Source: Myxococcota bacterium
GTDB lineage: Bacteria > Myxococcota_A > Polyangia > Polyangiales > JANWZI01
Direction: 5' to 3'
DNA: 64,000 nt
Assembly: GCA_025054695.1 (NCBI GenBank)
Contig: JANWZI010000004.1
Span: forward strand, 1-64,000
In this document: piece by piece, positions 19,695 to 30,927 of the stretch
Layout: each line of letters begins with the position of its first letter
Numbering within the stretch: position 1 is the stretch's first letter
The notes under the pieces: model-generated
What the model was told of the DNA's origin: nothing
The model's database searches: none
The model's input: only the letters and a program-made list of their open reading frames with translations
Made by a program: the position numbers and the translations under genes

Positions 19695-20570
19695 GTGTCG
19701 AGCGAATCGAGCGGTCCCCACGAGCCCCGCCCGCTGCCGCGGGGAACCCCGTGCCGCGAGCATCCAAGCTGGCCTGCACTTCTGTCCTGCCCGGTGTGCG
19801 GCGCTCCGAGTTGCCTGCAGTGCTGGCATCCCGTTCCTTCGCGCTGTTCGGCATGTATCCGGCGTGACCCCGAGTCTGCGGGACCCGCCATGCCATGGGA
19901 GCGATCGGACGCTCCGTGGTTCATGCGCCTGGTGGCGACTCTCGGAACCGTGTTCCGCCCTTCGTACTTCGCGGCGGCCATGGCCCGCTCCTCGGTGCGC
20001 CCGGCCATCCGCTTCGCGCTGCTCAGCTGGACGCTGCCCGCTGCCCTACGCGGCGTGATCCCGTACACGTTTACCCTGCGCTTCGGCGACGGCTTCCGCA
20101 TCGAACCGGTCGCGACCCCGACGGGCCAGGCCATCGCCTTCGACGTGCTGCGCGCCACTGGCCTTTCCCTGCTCGTCTCGGCGGCGCACTTCGCCGCGCT
20201 CGCGCTTCCCTACGTCAGCCTGGCGCGCGCCTTCGGTTCGTCGTGGGCGCGCACGGCCGCGTGGCGCCAGATGCTGTACCGGGCGTGGCTGCTGCCGTGG
20301 ACCGTACAGGGACTGACCATGCACCTGGGCGCGTGGGGGCTGAGCGCGTCGTCGCCAGCCTGGGCCTTCCGGCTCGTCGAGCTCGCCGATGCGCTGCTGC
20401 TCGTCGTGGTCCTGGTCTCGATGCGCGCGACGGCGCGCATCGCGTGCGGAGTGGGACACGCGGCCTCGCTCGCCGTGGTGTTCGTACCGGCGGCGCTGCT
20501 GCTGGTCGTCGACGGGCTGCTCGATGCCGCGCTCGCACCGTTCGTGCCGGCGCCACCCTCGCACCCCTGA
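19695..20570 (+). CDS. B-box-like zinc-finger membrane protein
   Basis: The 291-residue product has an N-terminal Cys/His cluster (CREH...CPVCG..SCLQC...RCSAC) that resembles B-box-type zinc fingers fused to bacterial membrane proteins. About five hydrophobic segments follow, in a Yip1-like arrangement. The role is unknown. The GTG at 19695 is the assumed start; a TTG at 19665 that overlaps the bkdB stop is an alternative. It follows bkdB closely and may be cotranscribed, but nothing ties it to that pathway. Confidence 0.6.
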   Translation: MSSESSGPHEPRPLPRGTPCREHPSWPALLSCPVCGAPSCLQCWHPVPSRCSACIRRDPESAGPAMPWERSDAPWFMRLVATLGTVFRPSYFAAAMARSSVRPAIRFALLSWTLPAALRGVIPYTFTLRFGDGFRIEPVATPTGQAIAFDVLRATGLSLLVSAAHFAALALPYVSLARAFGSSWARTAAWRQMLYRAWLLPWTVQGLTMHLGAWGLSASSPAWAFRLVELADALLLVVVLVSMRATARIACGVGHAASLAVVFVPAALLLVVDGLLDAALAPFVPAPPSHP

Positions 20571-20785
20571 TCGCTTCGAGCGGAGGCATCGCTCGAGTGG
20601 CTCCGCTTTCGCTCGGCGCCGTCGGGACGGCGGGGTACGTCCCGGCATCTCGGCTCTCTTGCGCCCGTCGTCCCGCGGGGATCTCCGCATCGGGGCATGA
20701 GCCGGCGGTCGGCTGCCGTCGACGGGTCGTGCATACGAGTACGAGGTTCGACACGGCTGCGCGGGATGCGGTAGGCTTGAAGTCC

Positions 20786-21616
20786 ATGGGGCTCTACGGC
20801 CTGCTGCTGGTCGCCGCCGTGGCCGGCGTTGCGAGCGCACAGCCGACCGCCGACGACATCGAGCGGCTTTACCAGGATGCGGATCTCGACAGCGCTTCGG
20901 CGGCATGCCGGCGCATCGACGAGGCCGAGGGCTGGACACGCCCGCGGCTCGTTGCGGCCCTCGCGACCTGCGCGCTCGTGCATTCGGCATTGCAGGAAAC
21001 CGCAGAGCAAGACCTCGCCCTCGCTCGCCTCGTCGCCTTGGAGCCTTCGTATCGGTTCGACGCGCGCGCCACCCCGCAACTGGTCGCCGCCCTCGACCGA
21101 ATCCGTAGTGCGCAGCGCGAACCGATCGAACTGACGGTACGTCCGGAGCTCGCTCCGCAAGGTGTTCGGCTGGTGGCGCAGGTGCGGAACGATCCGGGGC
21201 GGCTCGTTCGGCGCGTCGCGATCGCGGGGCGCGTGATGCCCTCCCGAACGTGGATGCGCTCCGAGAACGAGCCCCTGCTGCTGGTCGGTCATCGTCCGGG
21301 TGCGCAGGTGGAGTACCATGCCGTCGCGACCGGTCCGGGGGGCGTGGAGATTGCGCGCGTGGGCTCGGAGCGTGAGCCCATGACGTGGACGATCCCGGTA
21401 CCCGAAGGGGACAGGCTCGCCACTCCGACTCCCGCCACGGAGCGCACGACGCACGTGGCAGCGACGCAGGAGCCCGAAGCACCGAGGCGGACGGGATTCC
21501 CATGGGGCTGGGTCGCCGTCGGGGGCGGATTGGTCGTAGCGGCAGCCATTGTGACGGTCGTCGTCATCGGAGCGACACAGGGCGGCGACACGCAGCCTCT
21601 ATTGCCGACCTTGTGA
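20786..21616 (+). CDS. Secreted, C-terminally anchored protein of unknown function
   Basis: The 276-residue product has a signal peptide (MGLYGLLLVAAVAGVASAQP), a helical TPR-like region of about 90 residues, a beta-rich middle and a C-terminal membrane helix (VAVGGGLVVAAAIVTVVVIG) with a short tail. This layout is common in myxobacterial envelope proteins encoded next to Ser/Thr kinases, and a kinase gene follows after 63 bases. I cannot name a family. The 215-base gap upstream (20571-20785) shows no gene. Confidence 0.6.
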   Translation: MGLYGLLLVAAVAGVASAQPTADDIERLYQDADLDSASAACRRIDEAEGWTRPRLVAALATCALVHSALQETAEQDLALARLVALEPSYRFDARATPQLVAALDRIRSAQREPIELTVRPELAPQGVRLVAQVRNDPGRLVRRVAIAGRVMPSRTWMRSENEPLLLVGHRPGAQVEYHAVATGPGGVEIARVGSEREPMTWTIPVPEGDRLATPTPATERTTHVAATQEPEAPRRTGFPWGWVAVGGGLVVAAAIVTVVVIGATQGGDTQPLLPTL

Positions 21617-21679
21617 TGAAATGACGACGTTCGCTCGCGGCCTGACACGCTCGAACGCAACGCCGCTCCCGGTGATCCG

Positions 21680-23572
21680 GTGAGCCACGGCGACGCACGA
21701 CGCGTGACCGGCTCGCCGCAGAGTGGTCGCGAGGCACGCAACAACCAGGAGTCCGACTCGCAGAGCGGAACGCCGCTCTTCGCGGACATCGTCGCGGGGG
21801 CACCCGTCGGCGAACGGCTCGGTCGTTACATGCTGTGTTACGAGCTGGCGACGGGAGGGATGGCGACGGTGTATCTGGGCCGGGTCGAGGGGCCGGCGGG
21901 CTTCGGGAAACTCGTGGCGCTCAAGCGGATTCTGCCCCATCTCGCCCGGGATCCTAGGTTCGTCGAGATGTTCCTCGACGAGGCGCGACTCGCGGCGCGC
22001 ATCGACCATCCGAACGTGTGCAGCGTCTTCGACTTCGGAGAAACCGATGGCAGCTATTTCATCGCGATGGAGTATCTGGTCGGCGAGACGCTCGGTCGAA
22101 TCCTGCGCCGACTTCGCGACCGACCCGAAATCGCCGCCGATTCCCGTTATCCCATGGTCGTCGCGCGCATCATCGCCGACGCGGCCGAAGGTCTCCACGC
22201 CGCCCACGAGCTTCGCGACGATCAGGGCCAGCTCGTCGGACTCGTTCACCGGGACGTTTCCCCGCAGAATCTCTTCGTGACATACGACGGCGCGGTCAAA
22301 GTCGTCGACTTCGGCGTCGCGCGCGCGGCGGGTCGGATCCATCAGACGAAGACGGGCACCCTCAAGGGCAAGCTCGCCTACATCGCGCCCGAGCAGCTTC
22401 AGAAGGTCCCCATCGATCGCCGTGCGGACGTCTGGTCCCTCGGCGTGGTGCTCTGGGAAGCGCTCACCCTGCGGCGTCTGTTTCGTCGAGACACCGAAAT
22501 GGACACGCTCGTCGCAGTCGCCCAGCAGCGCATCGATCCGCCTTCCTCGCTCCGGCCCGGGATCCCCTCGAAGCTCGACGACGTGGTCATACGTGCCCTC
22601 GAACGCGACCGCGATCGGCGATGGCCGACGGCTCGGGCCCTCGGTCGAGAGCTTCAGCAGTTCCTCGTCTCGTCCGGCGCCGTCGTTGGACCGGCCGAGG
22701 TTTCCGAGTGGATGGCCCAGCTCTTCCCGGACGAGCGCGCGCGCCGCATGGAGCTGGTCCGAGCGGCCAAGACGTACGTCCCTCCAGCCGATCCGACGGT
22801 GGTCACGCCGGCTCCGTCCTCCGAGTCCGTCTCGATGGTCGTCGGCCGCCAACCCGATCGCGCACGACGACTGCGGATGTTGCTCGGGGCCGCGTTGGGT
22901 GTCGCGCTCCTCGGTGGCGCCGGGGCGGCCATCGTACTCGGGCGATCCTCGAGCGAGCCACGATCGGAAGCGGCGACCAGTGGCGGAGGACCAGCCTCTG
23001 CGACGCCCGCCCCTGCGGCTCTGGGCGACACGACCACCGGCCCGAGCGCCGACGACGAGCGCGCGCACGGCTCCCCATCGCGCGCCTCGTCCGAGCAATC
23101 CCAGCCCACATCGAGCGAACCTGCGCCAACGCCCGCTCCGCGTGGTGATGATGGCAGCGAGCAGGAGTCGGCGGGCGACTCATCCCCGGGCGAATCCCCC
23201 GAGAGCCGGCAACCGTCCTCTTCGTCCGAGGAGCCGACCGCCTCGTCGAGCGCACGAGACCAACGCCCCTCGACCAAGACCAGCCGTGGAGCGGCGCCGC
23301 GCCGGCCCGGCGCGCAAGGATCTCGTCAACCCGAAGCGTCGAGACGAGAAGAGACGGCGACCGGAGTCGTCAACATCGTCGTGCTCAACGGCTGGGCCGA
23401 CATCTACGTTCGCGGTCGCCTCATGGGGCGAACGCCGGCGCGGCTCACACTTCCGGTCGGACCCACCACCGTCGAGCTGCGTCCGTTCGGGTCGGGCCCC
23501 GCCTTGCGACGACAAGTCGTGGTCTCCGAGGAGGAACCGGCGCGCATCGCGGTTGAACTGTCCGCGCGTTGA
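21680..23572 (+). CDS. Membrane-bound Ser/Thr protein kinase with PEGA-like C-terminus
   Basis: The 630-residue protein begins at GTG and has a full protein kinase domain: glycine loop ELATGGMATVYLG, catalytic VALKRIL lysine, HRDVSPQN (HRD at 190-192), DFGVA and APEQ. The HRDVSPQN variant is typical of myxobacterial kinases. One membrane helix (MLLGAALGVALLGGAGAAIV) is followed by a long Ser/Pro/Glu-rich linker and a PEGA-like domain (VVNIVVLNGWADIYVRGRLM). It probably senses an extracytoplasmic signal and phosphorylates cytoplasmic targets. The targets are not evident. Confidence 0.92.
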   Translation: MSHGDARRVTGSPQSGREARNNQESDSQSGTPLFADIVAGAPVGERLGRYMLCYELATGGMATVYLGRVEGPAGFGKLVALKRILPHLARDPRFVEMFLDEARLAARIDHPNVCSVFDFGETDGSYFIAMEYLVGETLGRILRRLRDRPEIAADSRYPMVVARIIADAAEGLHAAHELRDDQGQLVGLVHRDVSPQNLFVTYDGAVKVVDFGVARAAGRIHQTKTGTLKGKLAYIAPEQLQKVPIDRRADVWSLGVVLWEALTLRRLFRRDTEMDTLVAVAQQRIDPPSSLRPGIPSKLDDVVIRALERDRDRRWPTARALGRELQQFLVSSGAVVGPAEVSEWMAQLFPDERARRMELVRAAKTYVPPADPTVVTPAPSSESVSMVVGRQPDRARRLRMLLGAALGVALLGGAGAAIVLGRSSSEPRSEAATSGGGPASATPAPAALGDTTTGPSADDERAHGSPSRASSEQSQPTSSEPAPTPAPRGDDGSEQESAGDSSPGESPESRQPSSSSEEPTASSSARDQRPSTKTSRGAAPRRPGAQGSRQPEASRREETATGVVNIVVLNGWADIYVRGRLMGRTPARLTLPVGPTTVELRPFGSGPALRRQVVVSEEEPARIAVELSAR

Positions 23573-23715
23573 CGACCACACGGGCACCGCTGCATCCGCC
23601 GGTCGGCGCGCCACGAGCGGCGACGGGCATCGACGTGGAAGGAGTTCTTCTCGTTCGAATCGTAATCGGGTGAAGCCGACTCCCGTGCGCGAGCGACTGC
23701 GGCGATACGAGTGCT

Positions 23716-24312
23716 TCAACGCGGCTGCCAGCCCACGGGCGGGTCGACCGGGCCCGCCACGTCGAAGGGGGCAGAAGCGAATCGGTGACGGCCACTGCAA
23801 TCGGTGACGAGGACCCGGTAGACGCCAGGCGGAGCCGGAGCGCACGAGGGGCACGTGGAACATGGCTCCGCAGCCAGACGCCCCTGCCACGGCGGAGAGA
23901 AGAGAGCGGCGCCCGCCGCGAGTGCAAGACACGGCTCGACAGGTTGCAGGCACGAACGGCGTAGCTGCAGCCGCACGTCCTCCACCGTCACGAAGCGACC
24001 CTGCTCTTCGCGCTCGACCTCGAAGGGGGCCGCGACATGCGCGAGCTCGACGCCGTGATTCTCGACGATGGCGACCCAACCTTCCACCGATGCCTCGACG
24101 CGCACGCGTAAGTCGGGAGCTGCAGTCGAGCTCGGACGTGGAGCCGCTGCTGGGTCACCCGACGAAGTGGGGCCTGTCGCCGCTGACCTTGCCGGCGCCG
24201 GCGCGGACCCTCGCTCCGCCGACGTTTCGGCCGGAGGGGACCGCGTGCCCTCGCGAGCTTCCGGTCCACTGCACGCGCCGAGGAGAAGTGCTGCAACGAG
24301 GATCACGGACAC
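23716..24312 (-). CDS. Putative lipoprotein
   Basis: The 198-residue product starts at GTG with MSVILVAALLLGACSG, a clear lipobox. A low-complexity Ala/Ser/Pro stretch follows, then a beta-rich domain with paired cysteines (RRSCLQPVEPC and CSTCPSC). No family is recognised. It converges on the kinase gene, 143 bases apart. Confidence 0.65.
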   Translation of the reverse strand: MSVILVAALLLGACSGPEAREGTRSPPAETSAERGSAPAPARSAATGPTSSGDPAAAPRPSSTAAPDLRVRVEASVEGWVAIVENHGVELAHVAAPFEVEREEQGRFVTVEDVRLQLRRSCLQPVEPCLALAAGAALFSPPWQGRLAAEPCSTCPSCAPAPPGVYRVLVTDCSGRHRFASAPFDVAGPVDPPVGWQPR

Positions 24313-24534
24313 GATGTCGGCGCAACGATGCCATGAAACGATCCGAGGCGGGTTCGTCGGAGGACGACCACCGCCACCTCGAACGACTGACTCCGTCCCG
24401 CGAAGCGAAGCGCCGCGAGCGTCGCGTCACGACGACGATCGATCGCTTCGTCGGCACGCGCCCCCTCGCGTCGATGGCTGGAACCATGGACGAGTCTCTC
24501 GAGGTCGCATCGCGGTCCGTGCCCAAAGCGAAAT

Positions 24535-24634
24535 CGGAGCCCGATTCCGGGACCGAGCCTGGATCCGAGACCGAGCCCGAGTCCGAGCCCGAGTCCGAGC
24601 CCGAGCTCCGAGCCAAAGTCCAAGCCCGAGGCCA
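24535..24634 (-). repeat. Hexanucleotide array E (TCGGNC on the minus strand)
   Basis: About sixteen units, seen on the plus strand as CCGAGN, lie just upstream of mutY. The 333-base divergent gap 24313-24645 holds this array and no convincing gene. A short plus-strand frame from 24334 is open but is mostly array. Confidence 0.85.
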
Positions 24635-24645
24635 GTCCCGCACCG

Positions 24646-27070
<2,425 letters not shown>

Positions 27071-27107
27071 GCCCGAAGCGGGTGGCGGGAGTCGTTCGCG
27101 CACCTGC

Positions 27108-28604
27108 TTACCGCTCCTCCGTCCCGCTGCGCCCGGCCGCCGGCGACGTCGCGCCGGTGGCCGAGGGCGCGGACTCGGGATCCGGCGGAACGGCGAACGT
27201 GAGCAGGCGGTCGGCCGCGAGCCGCGTCAGGGCGTCCGGTGGGCCCGCAACCAGCACCACCCATGGCGGATCGGCGGCCACGAATGCGACGCGCACCTCG
27301 ACGCCACGCGACCAGAGAAGTGCGTTGACAAGCCCGACCGCCGTGCCCGCGTCGTACCCATCTCCGGCGCGGAAGCGCACCGCCTCGCGCGCTCCTCGCG
27401 TATGCGCGACGAGCAGCCCCGCCGAACGCCCGTCCTCCGGGGCATCGAGCCGCTCCTCGTAGACGACGTCGTCGAGATGCGGGCGCACGAGCCAGCTCGC
27501 GGCCCTCGCCACCGTGGCGTGGCCGTCCGGCAGCGGGTCGCCGTCGACGTACCCCCAGGCCCGCCCCCACGCAAACATCCAGTCGAGTGCCGTCCACGTC
27601 TCGATCGCGGGCGGCATCGCGAGGCCGTCGTCGGGCGGCGTACCGGGCAGCAGCCCCTCCGTCGCGAGACGCGTCGCCATCGATTCGCGCCCGCGCGTGG
27701 CGCTCAGCGCGGAGACGACGTCTCGCAGATCCCCCATGCCGAGCGGCTCGGACCGCAAGACGAGCGCCGCGTTGACGGCGACGGGCAGCGAGAGCGCGGC
27801 CGCCGCACGCAAACAGCGGGCACGCATCGAGGCCTCGCGGTTCCCGTCGCTCGCGCAGCGGACGAGCGCCCGCGTCAGCCGCGAAGCGTCGAACGAAGGC
27901 GAGCTCGCCGTCACGAGCGCCACCGGATCGACGTCCGGCGCGGCGAGCGCCTCGTCGGGATCGTCGGGAATCTCCGCGGGAAGTCGCGCGAGGCGCTCGT
28001 CGAGGTCGTCCGGCGCGTCGCGCTGCGGCAGTTGCTCGGGGCGGACGAGCCCGATGCACCGATCGACGAGAGACCAGGCGAGCGCGCGGACCACGGCCGA
28101 CCGCGTGGCATCGCGCAGCGCGTGCCGTACCCACCCGCAGACCCGATCGGCCGCGCACCCGTCGAAGTAGCCCGCATAGGCGCGAAGCACGTCGTCGAGC
28201 ACGACGCCGCGCACCGACGCCGCAGCCACCATAGCCTGCTCGAGCTCGGCGCGACGGCTCGGGTCTCCGAAGCAGATCGCGTCGGCCGTGGCCGGATCGA
28301 CCACCGCCCACATCGAGGCGTCGTCGCCTTGCCACTCGAACTGGTCGATCCGGTCGGGGATCGGCACGCGCTCGGGCGGCGGACCGTCCGCGCGCACGAT
28401 GCCCAGCGCAGCCACGGGCATCGCACCGGTGACGTCGTCCTCCGGCTCGCCCACCTGCGGGGGCTCGGGGAGCCCGAGCGCCGGCGTTTCCGGCGGCTCA
28501 CACTGACGACCGATCAGGATTGCCGCCACGAAGAGCGCCGCGAGGGCGGCGAGGAGCGCCACGCCGCCCACGACGAGCGGGGGAGCGAGGCCGGACCGGT
28601 CCAC
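27108..28604 (-). CDS. Membrane-anchored protein of unknown function
   Basis: The 498-residue product begins at GTG with VDRSGLAPPLVVGGVALLAA, an N-terminal signal anchor. The rest is a large, mostly extracytoplasmic, helical and Asp-rich region without a motif I recognise. The C-terminal third (residues about 400-470) resembles a transglutaminase-like or peptidase-like fold only vaguely. The start lies only eight bases from the divergent murB start, so their promoters must overlap coding sequence or one start is wrong. It converges on serS with 37 bases between. Confidence 0.6.
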   Translation of the reverse strand: MDRSGLAPPLVVGGVALLAALAALFVAAILIGRQCEPPETPALGLPEPPQVGEPEDDVTGAMPVAALGIVRADGPPPERVPIPDRIDQFEWQGDDASMWAVVDPATADAICFGDPSRRAELEQAMVAAASVRGVVLDDVLRAYAGYFDGCAADRVCGWVRHALRDATRSAVVRALAWSLVDRCIGLVRPEQLPQRDAPDDLDERLARLPAEIPDDPDEALAAPDVDPVALVTASSPSFDASRLTRALVRCASDGNREASMRARCLRAAAALSLPVAVNAALVLRSEPLGMGDLRDVVSALSATRGRESMATRLATEGLLPGTPPDDGLAMPPAIETWTALDWMFAWGRAWGYVDGDPLPDGHATVARAASWLVRPHLDDVVYEERLDAPEDGRSAGLLVAHTRGAREAVRFRAGDGYDAGTAVGLVNALLWSRGVEVRVAFVAADPPWVVLVAGPPDALTRLAADRLLTFAVPPDPESAPSATGATSPAAGRSGTEER

Positions 28605-28612
28605 GCGCGCCG

Positions 28613-29701
28613 ATGCTACAACGCGCGCGTCTGGATCCCCACGTCGAATCGCACGTTCCCCTCGCTCCGCTGACGACGCTCGAGCTCGGCGGACGGGCCC
28701 GATGGTACGTGCGGGCGCGGACCGAGGCGGAGCTGCTCGATGCCGTGGCCCTCGCACGCGCGAAACGCTGGCCCCTGTTCGTGCTCGGCGGTGGCAGCAA
28801 CGTCGTGGTACCGGACGGCGGCATCGACGGGCTGGTCTTGCACATCGAGACGCGCGGCCGACGCGCGGAGGCACGCGGCGACGAGGTGCGCGTGACGCTC
28901 GCGGCGGGCGAGCCGTGGGACGCGTTCGTGGCCGACGCCGTCGCCCGCGGCTGGGCGGGCGTCGAGTGCTTGTCCGGCATTCCCGGGCAGGTCGGCGCGA
29001 CGCCCATCCAGAACGTCGGCGCCTACGGTCAGCAGGTCGGTGACGTGCTGCGCGCGGTGCGCGTGCTCGAGACGGCGAGCGGCCGGGTGCTCGAGCTCGC
29101 TCCACACGACTGTGATCTGGACTACAGAACCAGTGTTTTCCGGCGCGCGCCCGGCCGTCACGTCGTCCTCTCGGTCACGCTCGCGTTGCGGCGCGGGCCG
29201 CCCGCTCCGATCCGCTACGACGAGTTGCAACGCGCATTGCCCACCGACCGCGTGCCGACGCTCGGCGAGGTGCGCGCCGCGGTGCTCGCCCTGCGTCGCG
29301 CCAAGTCGATGGTCCTCGATCCGGACGACCCCAACCGGCGCAGCGTCGGATCGTTCTTCGTCAACCCGACGGTCGACCGCGCGACGGCCGACGCGCTCGT
29401 GCATCGCGCGCTCGCCGACGGGCTCGTCGATCGTCCGGAGGCCGTCCCATGCTGGCCGCAACCCGATGGGCGGGTGCGCCTCGCCGCCGCCTGGCTCGTG
29501 GAACGCGCGGGCTACCCCAAGGGCTCGCGGCGTGGACCGGTCGGCGTCTCGACGCGTCATGCGCTCGCGCTCGTTCACCACGGCGGCGGCAGCGCCCGCG
29601 AGCTCCTTGCCCTCGCCGACGAGATCGCGGTAGCCGTCGAGCGCCGCTTCGGCATTCGGCTCGAGCGCGAGCCCGTCGTCGCTCGGCCCATTCCGATCTG
29701 A
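28613..29701 (+). CDS. murB: UDP-N-acetylenolpyruvoylglucosamine reductase
   Basis: The 362-residue flavoprotein has the FAD-binding motifs VLGGGSNVVVPDGG and GIPGQVGATPIQNVGAYG and the proton-donor serine region SVGSFFVNP. It ends in an E. coli-type C-terminal domain. MurB reduces the enolpyruvyl group to give UDP-MurNAc for peptidoglycan. No other mur gene is adjacent, so it is not in a division cluster here. ATG 28613 is taken as start. Confidence 0.94.
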   Translation: MLQRARLDPHVESHVPLAPLTTLELGGRARWYVRARTEAELLDAVALARAKRWPLFVLGGGSNVVVPDGGIDGLVLHIETRGRRAEARGDEVRVTLAAGEPWDAFVADAVARGWAGVECLSGIPGQVGATPIQNVGAYGQQVGDVLRAVRVLETASGRVLELAPHDCDLDYRTSVFRRAPGRHVVLSVTLALRRGPPAPIRYDELQRALPTDRVPTLGEVRAAVLALRRAKSMVLDPDDPNRRSVGSFFVNPTVDRATADALVHRALADGLVDRPEAVPCWPQPDGRVRLAAAWLVERAGYPKGSRRGPVGVSTRHALALVHHGGGSARELLALADEIAVAVERRFGIRLEREPVVARPIPI

Positions 29702-29762
29702 CGACGGCGCTCGCGCTCCACGGTGTATACGGGTTTGCGTGTTCCCGCTTCCGTCGAGGTGG

Positions 29763-30608
29763 TCAGGGACGCTCGACGCCTTCGATGGGACTCCCAGCAG
29801 GGAGCACGCGCACGAGCGCGCGCGCTCGCAGGCTCCCAACGCGCGCCGTGACGAACGTCGTGCCCTCCGCACGACCCTCGAGATGGGCGGCGTCCGACCC
29901 ACGCCACTCCGAAAATCCGGGCCGCTCGCCCGGCGTGCCGCCCGTGCCGATTGCGATGAGACCCGCGATCAAGTCGACGAACGGCGGGAGCCGGAACAAG
30001 GCGGTTCGGTCGTCCGACAGGGACCAGTCCACGACATCGGCGGCGAGCAGATGCCGGCCCGAAGCGTCCCTCACCACGGCTTGCAACGAGCGACCGAGGT
30101 CGGTGGCCACCTCGAATGGGACGTGCTCGTCCACGATCTTGCCGGCCTCGTCCGCGATCCGCAGCGACGCCGGCTCGGCGACGCGCAGCACGACCGTGTC
30201 GAACGTCCGGCCTGCACGCTGAACGATCAGACGGGCGGAGCCGACCCGAAGCGCCTGCACGGTCACCCTCCACGACGACAGGTCGCGATCGTCGTCGGGG
30301 CCGAGGGGATGGGCCTCGAGGACCCGCAACACGGTCGGATCGCTCGACGCGAAGTCGACCTCCTCGGGCGCGCCGAAGTCCACCGCGATCGACTCGTGCA
30401 CGCCCACCGCGAGCGGTCGGTCCAGAGCGCACCCGAACATGCACCCAGCCGAGGCCGTCGCGCTGAACCAGGCCCGCTCTCGCTCGCCCTCGGTCCACTC
30501 ACCGAGCAGCGGTCCACCACCGCCCAGCGGACCGCACCCGGCAGCTGCCATGGCAGCAAGCACGCTCGTGATGATTCCGAAAACAAACTGTGCCACCGAT
30601 CCCTTCAT
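29763..30608 (-). CDS. Putative lipoprotein with Ig-like beta domains
   Basis: The 281-residue product starts MKGSVAQFVFGI with a lipobox AAAGC. Two repeated beta-rich segments follow that look like bacterial Ig-like (Big_2-type) folds, with the pattern of a predicted value, ...VDFASSDPTVLRV... and ...VDWSLSDDRTALF.... ATG 30608 was chosen because GGAGG precedes it by a few bases. An upstream in-frame ATG (30629) has no such site. A sigma54-like promoter is visible upstream. Function unknown. Confidence 0.65.
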   Translation of the reverse strand: MKGSVAQFVFGIITSVLAAMAAAGCGPLGGGGPLLGEWTEGERERAWFSATASAGCMFGCALDRPLAVGVHESIAVDFGAPEEVDFASSDPTVLRVLEAHPLGPDDDRDLSSWRVTVQALRVGSARLIVQRAGRTFDTVVLRVAEPASLRIADEAGKIVDEHVPFEVATDLGRSLQAVVRDASGRHLLAADVVDWSLSDDRTALFRLPPFVDLIAGLIAIGTGGTPGERPGFSEWRGSDAAHLEGRAEGTTFVTARVGSLRARALVRVLPAGSPIEGVERP

Positions 30609-30636
30609 GATTGCCTCCATGTGCCACAAGGGATCA

Positions 30637-30652
30637 GCACAACTAGTGCCAA
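30637..30652 (-). promoter_or_regulatory. Possible sigma54 (-24/-12) promoter
   Basis: On the minus strand TTGGCAC is followed after five bases by GTGC. This keeps the GG and GC of the sigma54 consensus at the right spacing (TGGCAC-N5-TTGC). It would drive the lipoprotein gene starting at 30608. No enhancer-binding site can be proved from sequence alone. Confidence 0.4.
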
Positions 30653-30659
30653 CTGTCCC

Positions 30660-30844
30660 CAGTCAGGTCGATGTCGATTTCTTCATTTGTTTCAATAACA
30701 CGTATGGAAAGCGTAGTTGCCTTTCCGTGCCATTCGTGTGCCAAAGCGGCACAGGAAGGCAACCGCGTACTCAAATCCAGCGTCCATCTGAGCCAAGGCA
30801 GCTTGTGCCTTGAAACCCATTCCAGGTTCGTTGATGGTGGTTCG
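30660..30844. other. AT-richer island with a 16-bp hairpin
   Basis: This segment is visibly poorer in GC (roughly half) than the rest of the window (about 70% by eye). It contains GTTGCCTTTCCGTGCC (30716-30731) and its near-perfect inverse GGCACAGGAAGGCAAC (30748-30763), with two mismatches and a 16-base loop. Short open frames cross it but none is convincing. The composition suggests a remnant of foreign DNA, or a regulatory leader between dnaK and the lipoprotein gene. Confidence 0.5.
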
Positions 30845-30925
30845 ACCTCGGTTTCGGGCTAGCAGTCCGGGTCGGGGTTGAATTCAGGCTCGGACTCGGG
30901 CTCGGTCTCTCCCGTATCGGGCTCG
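30845..30925 (+). repeat. Hexanucleotide array F (TCGGNC), degenerate
   Basis: About ten worn units run up to the dnaK stop codon at 30928. With the AT-richer island it fills the 319-base gap 30609-30927. Confidence 0.7.
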
Positions 30926-30927
30926 CA

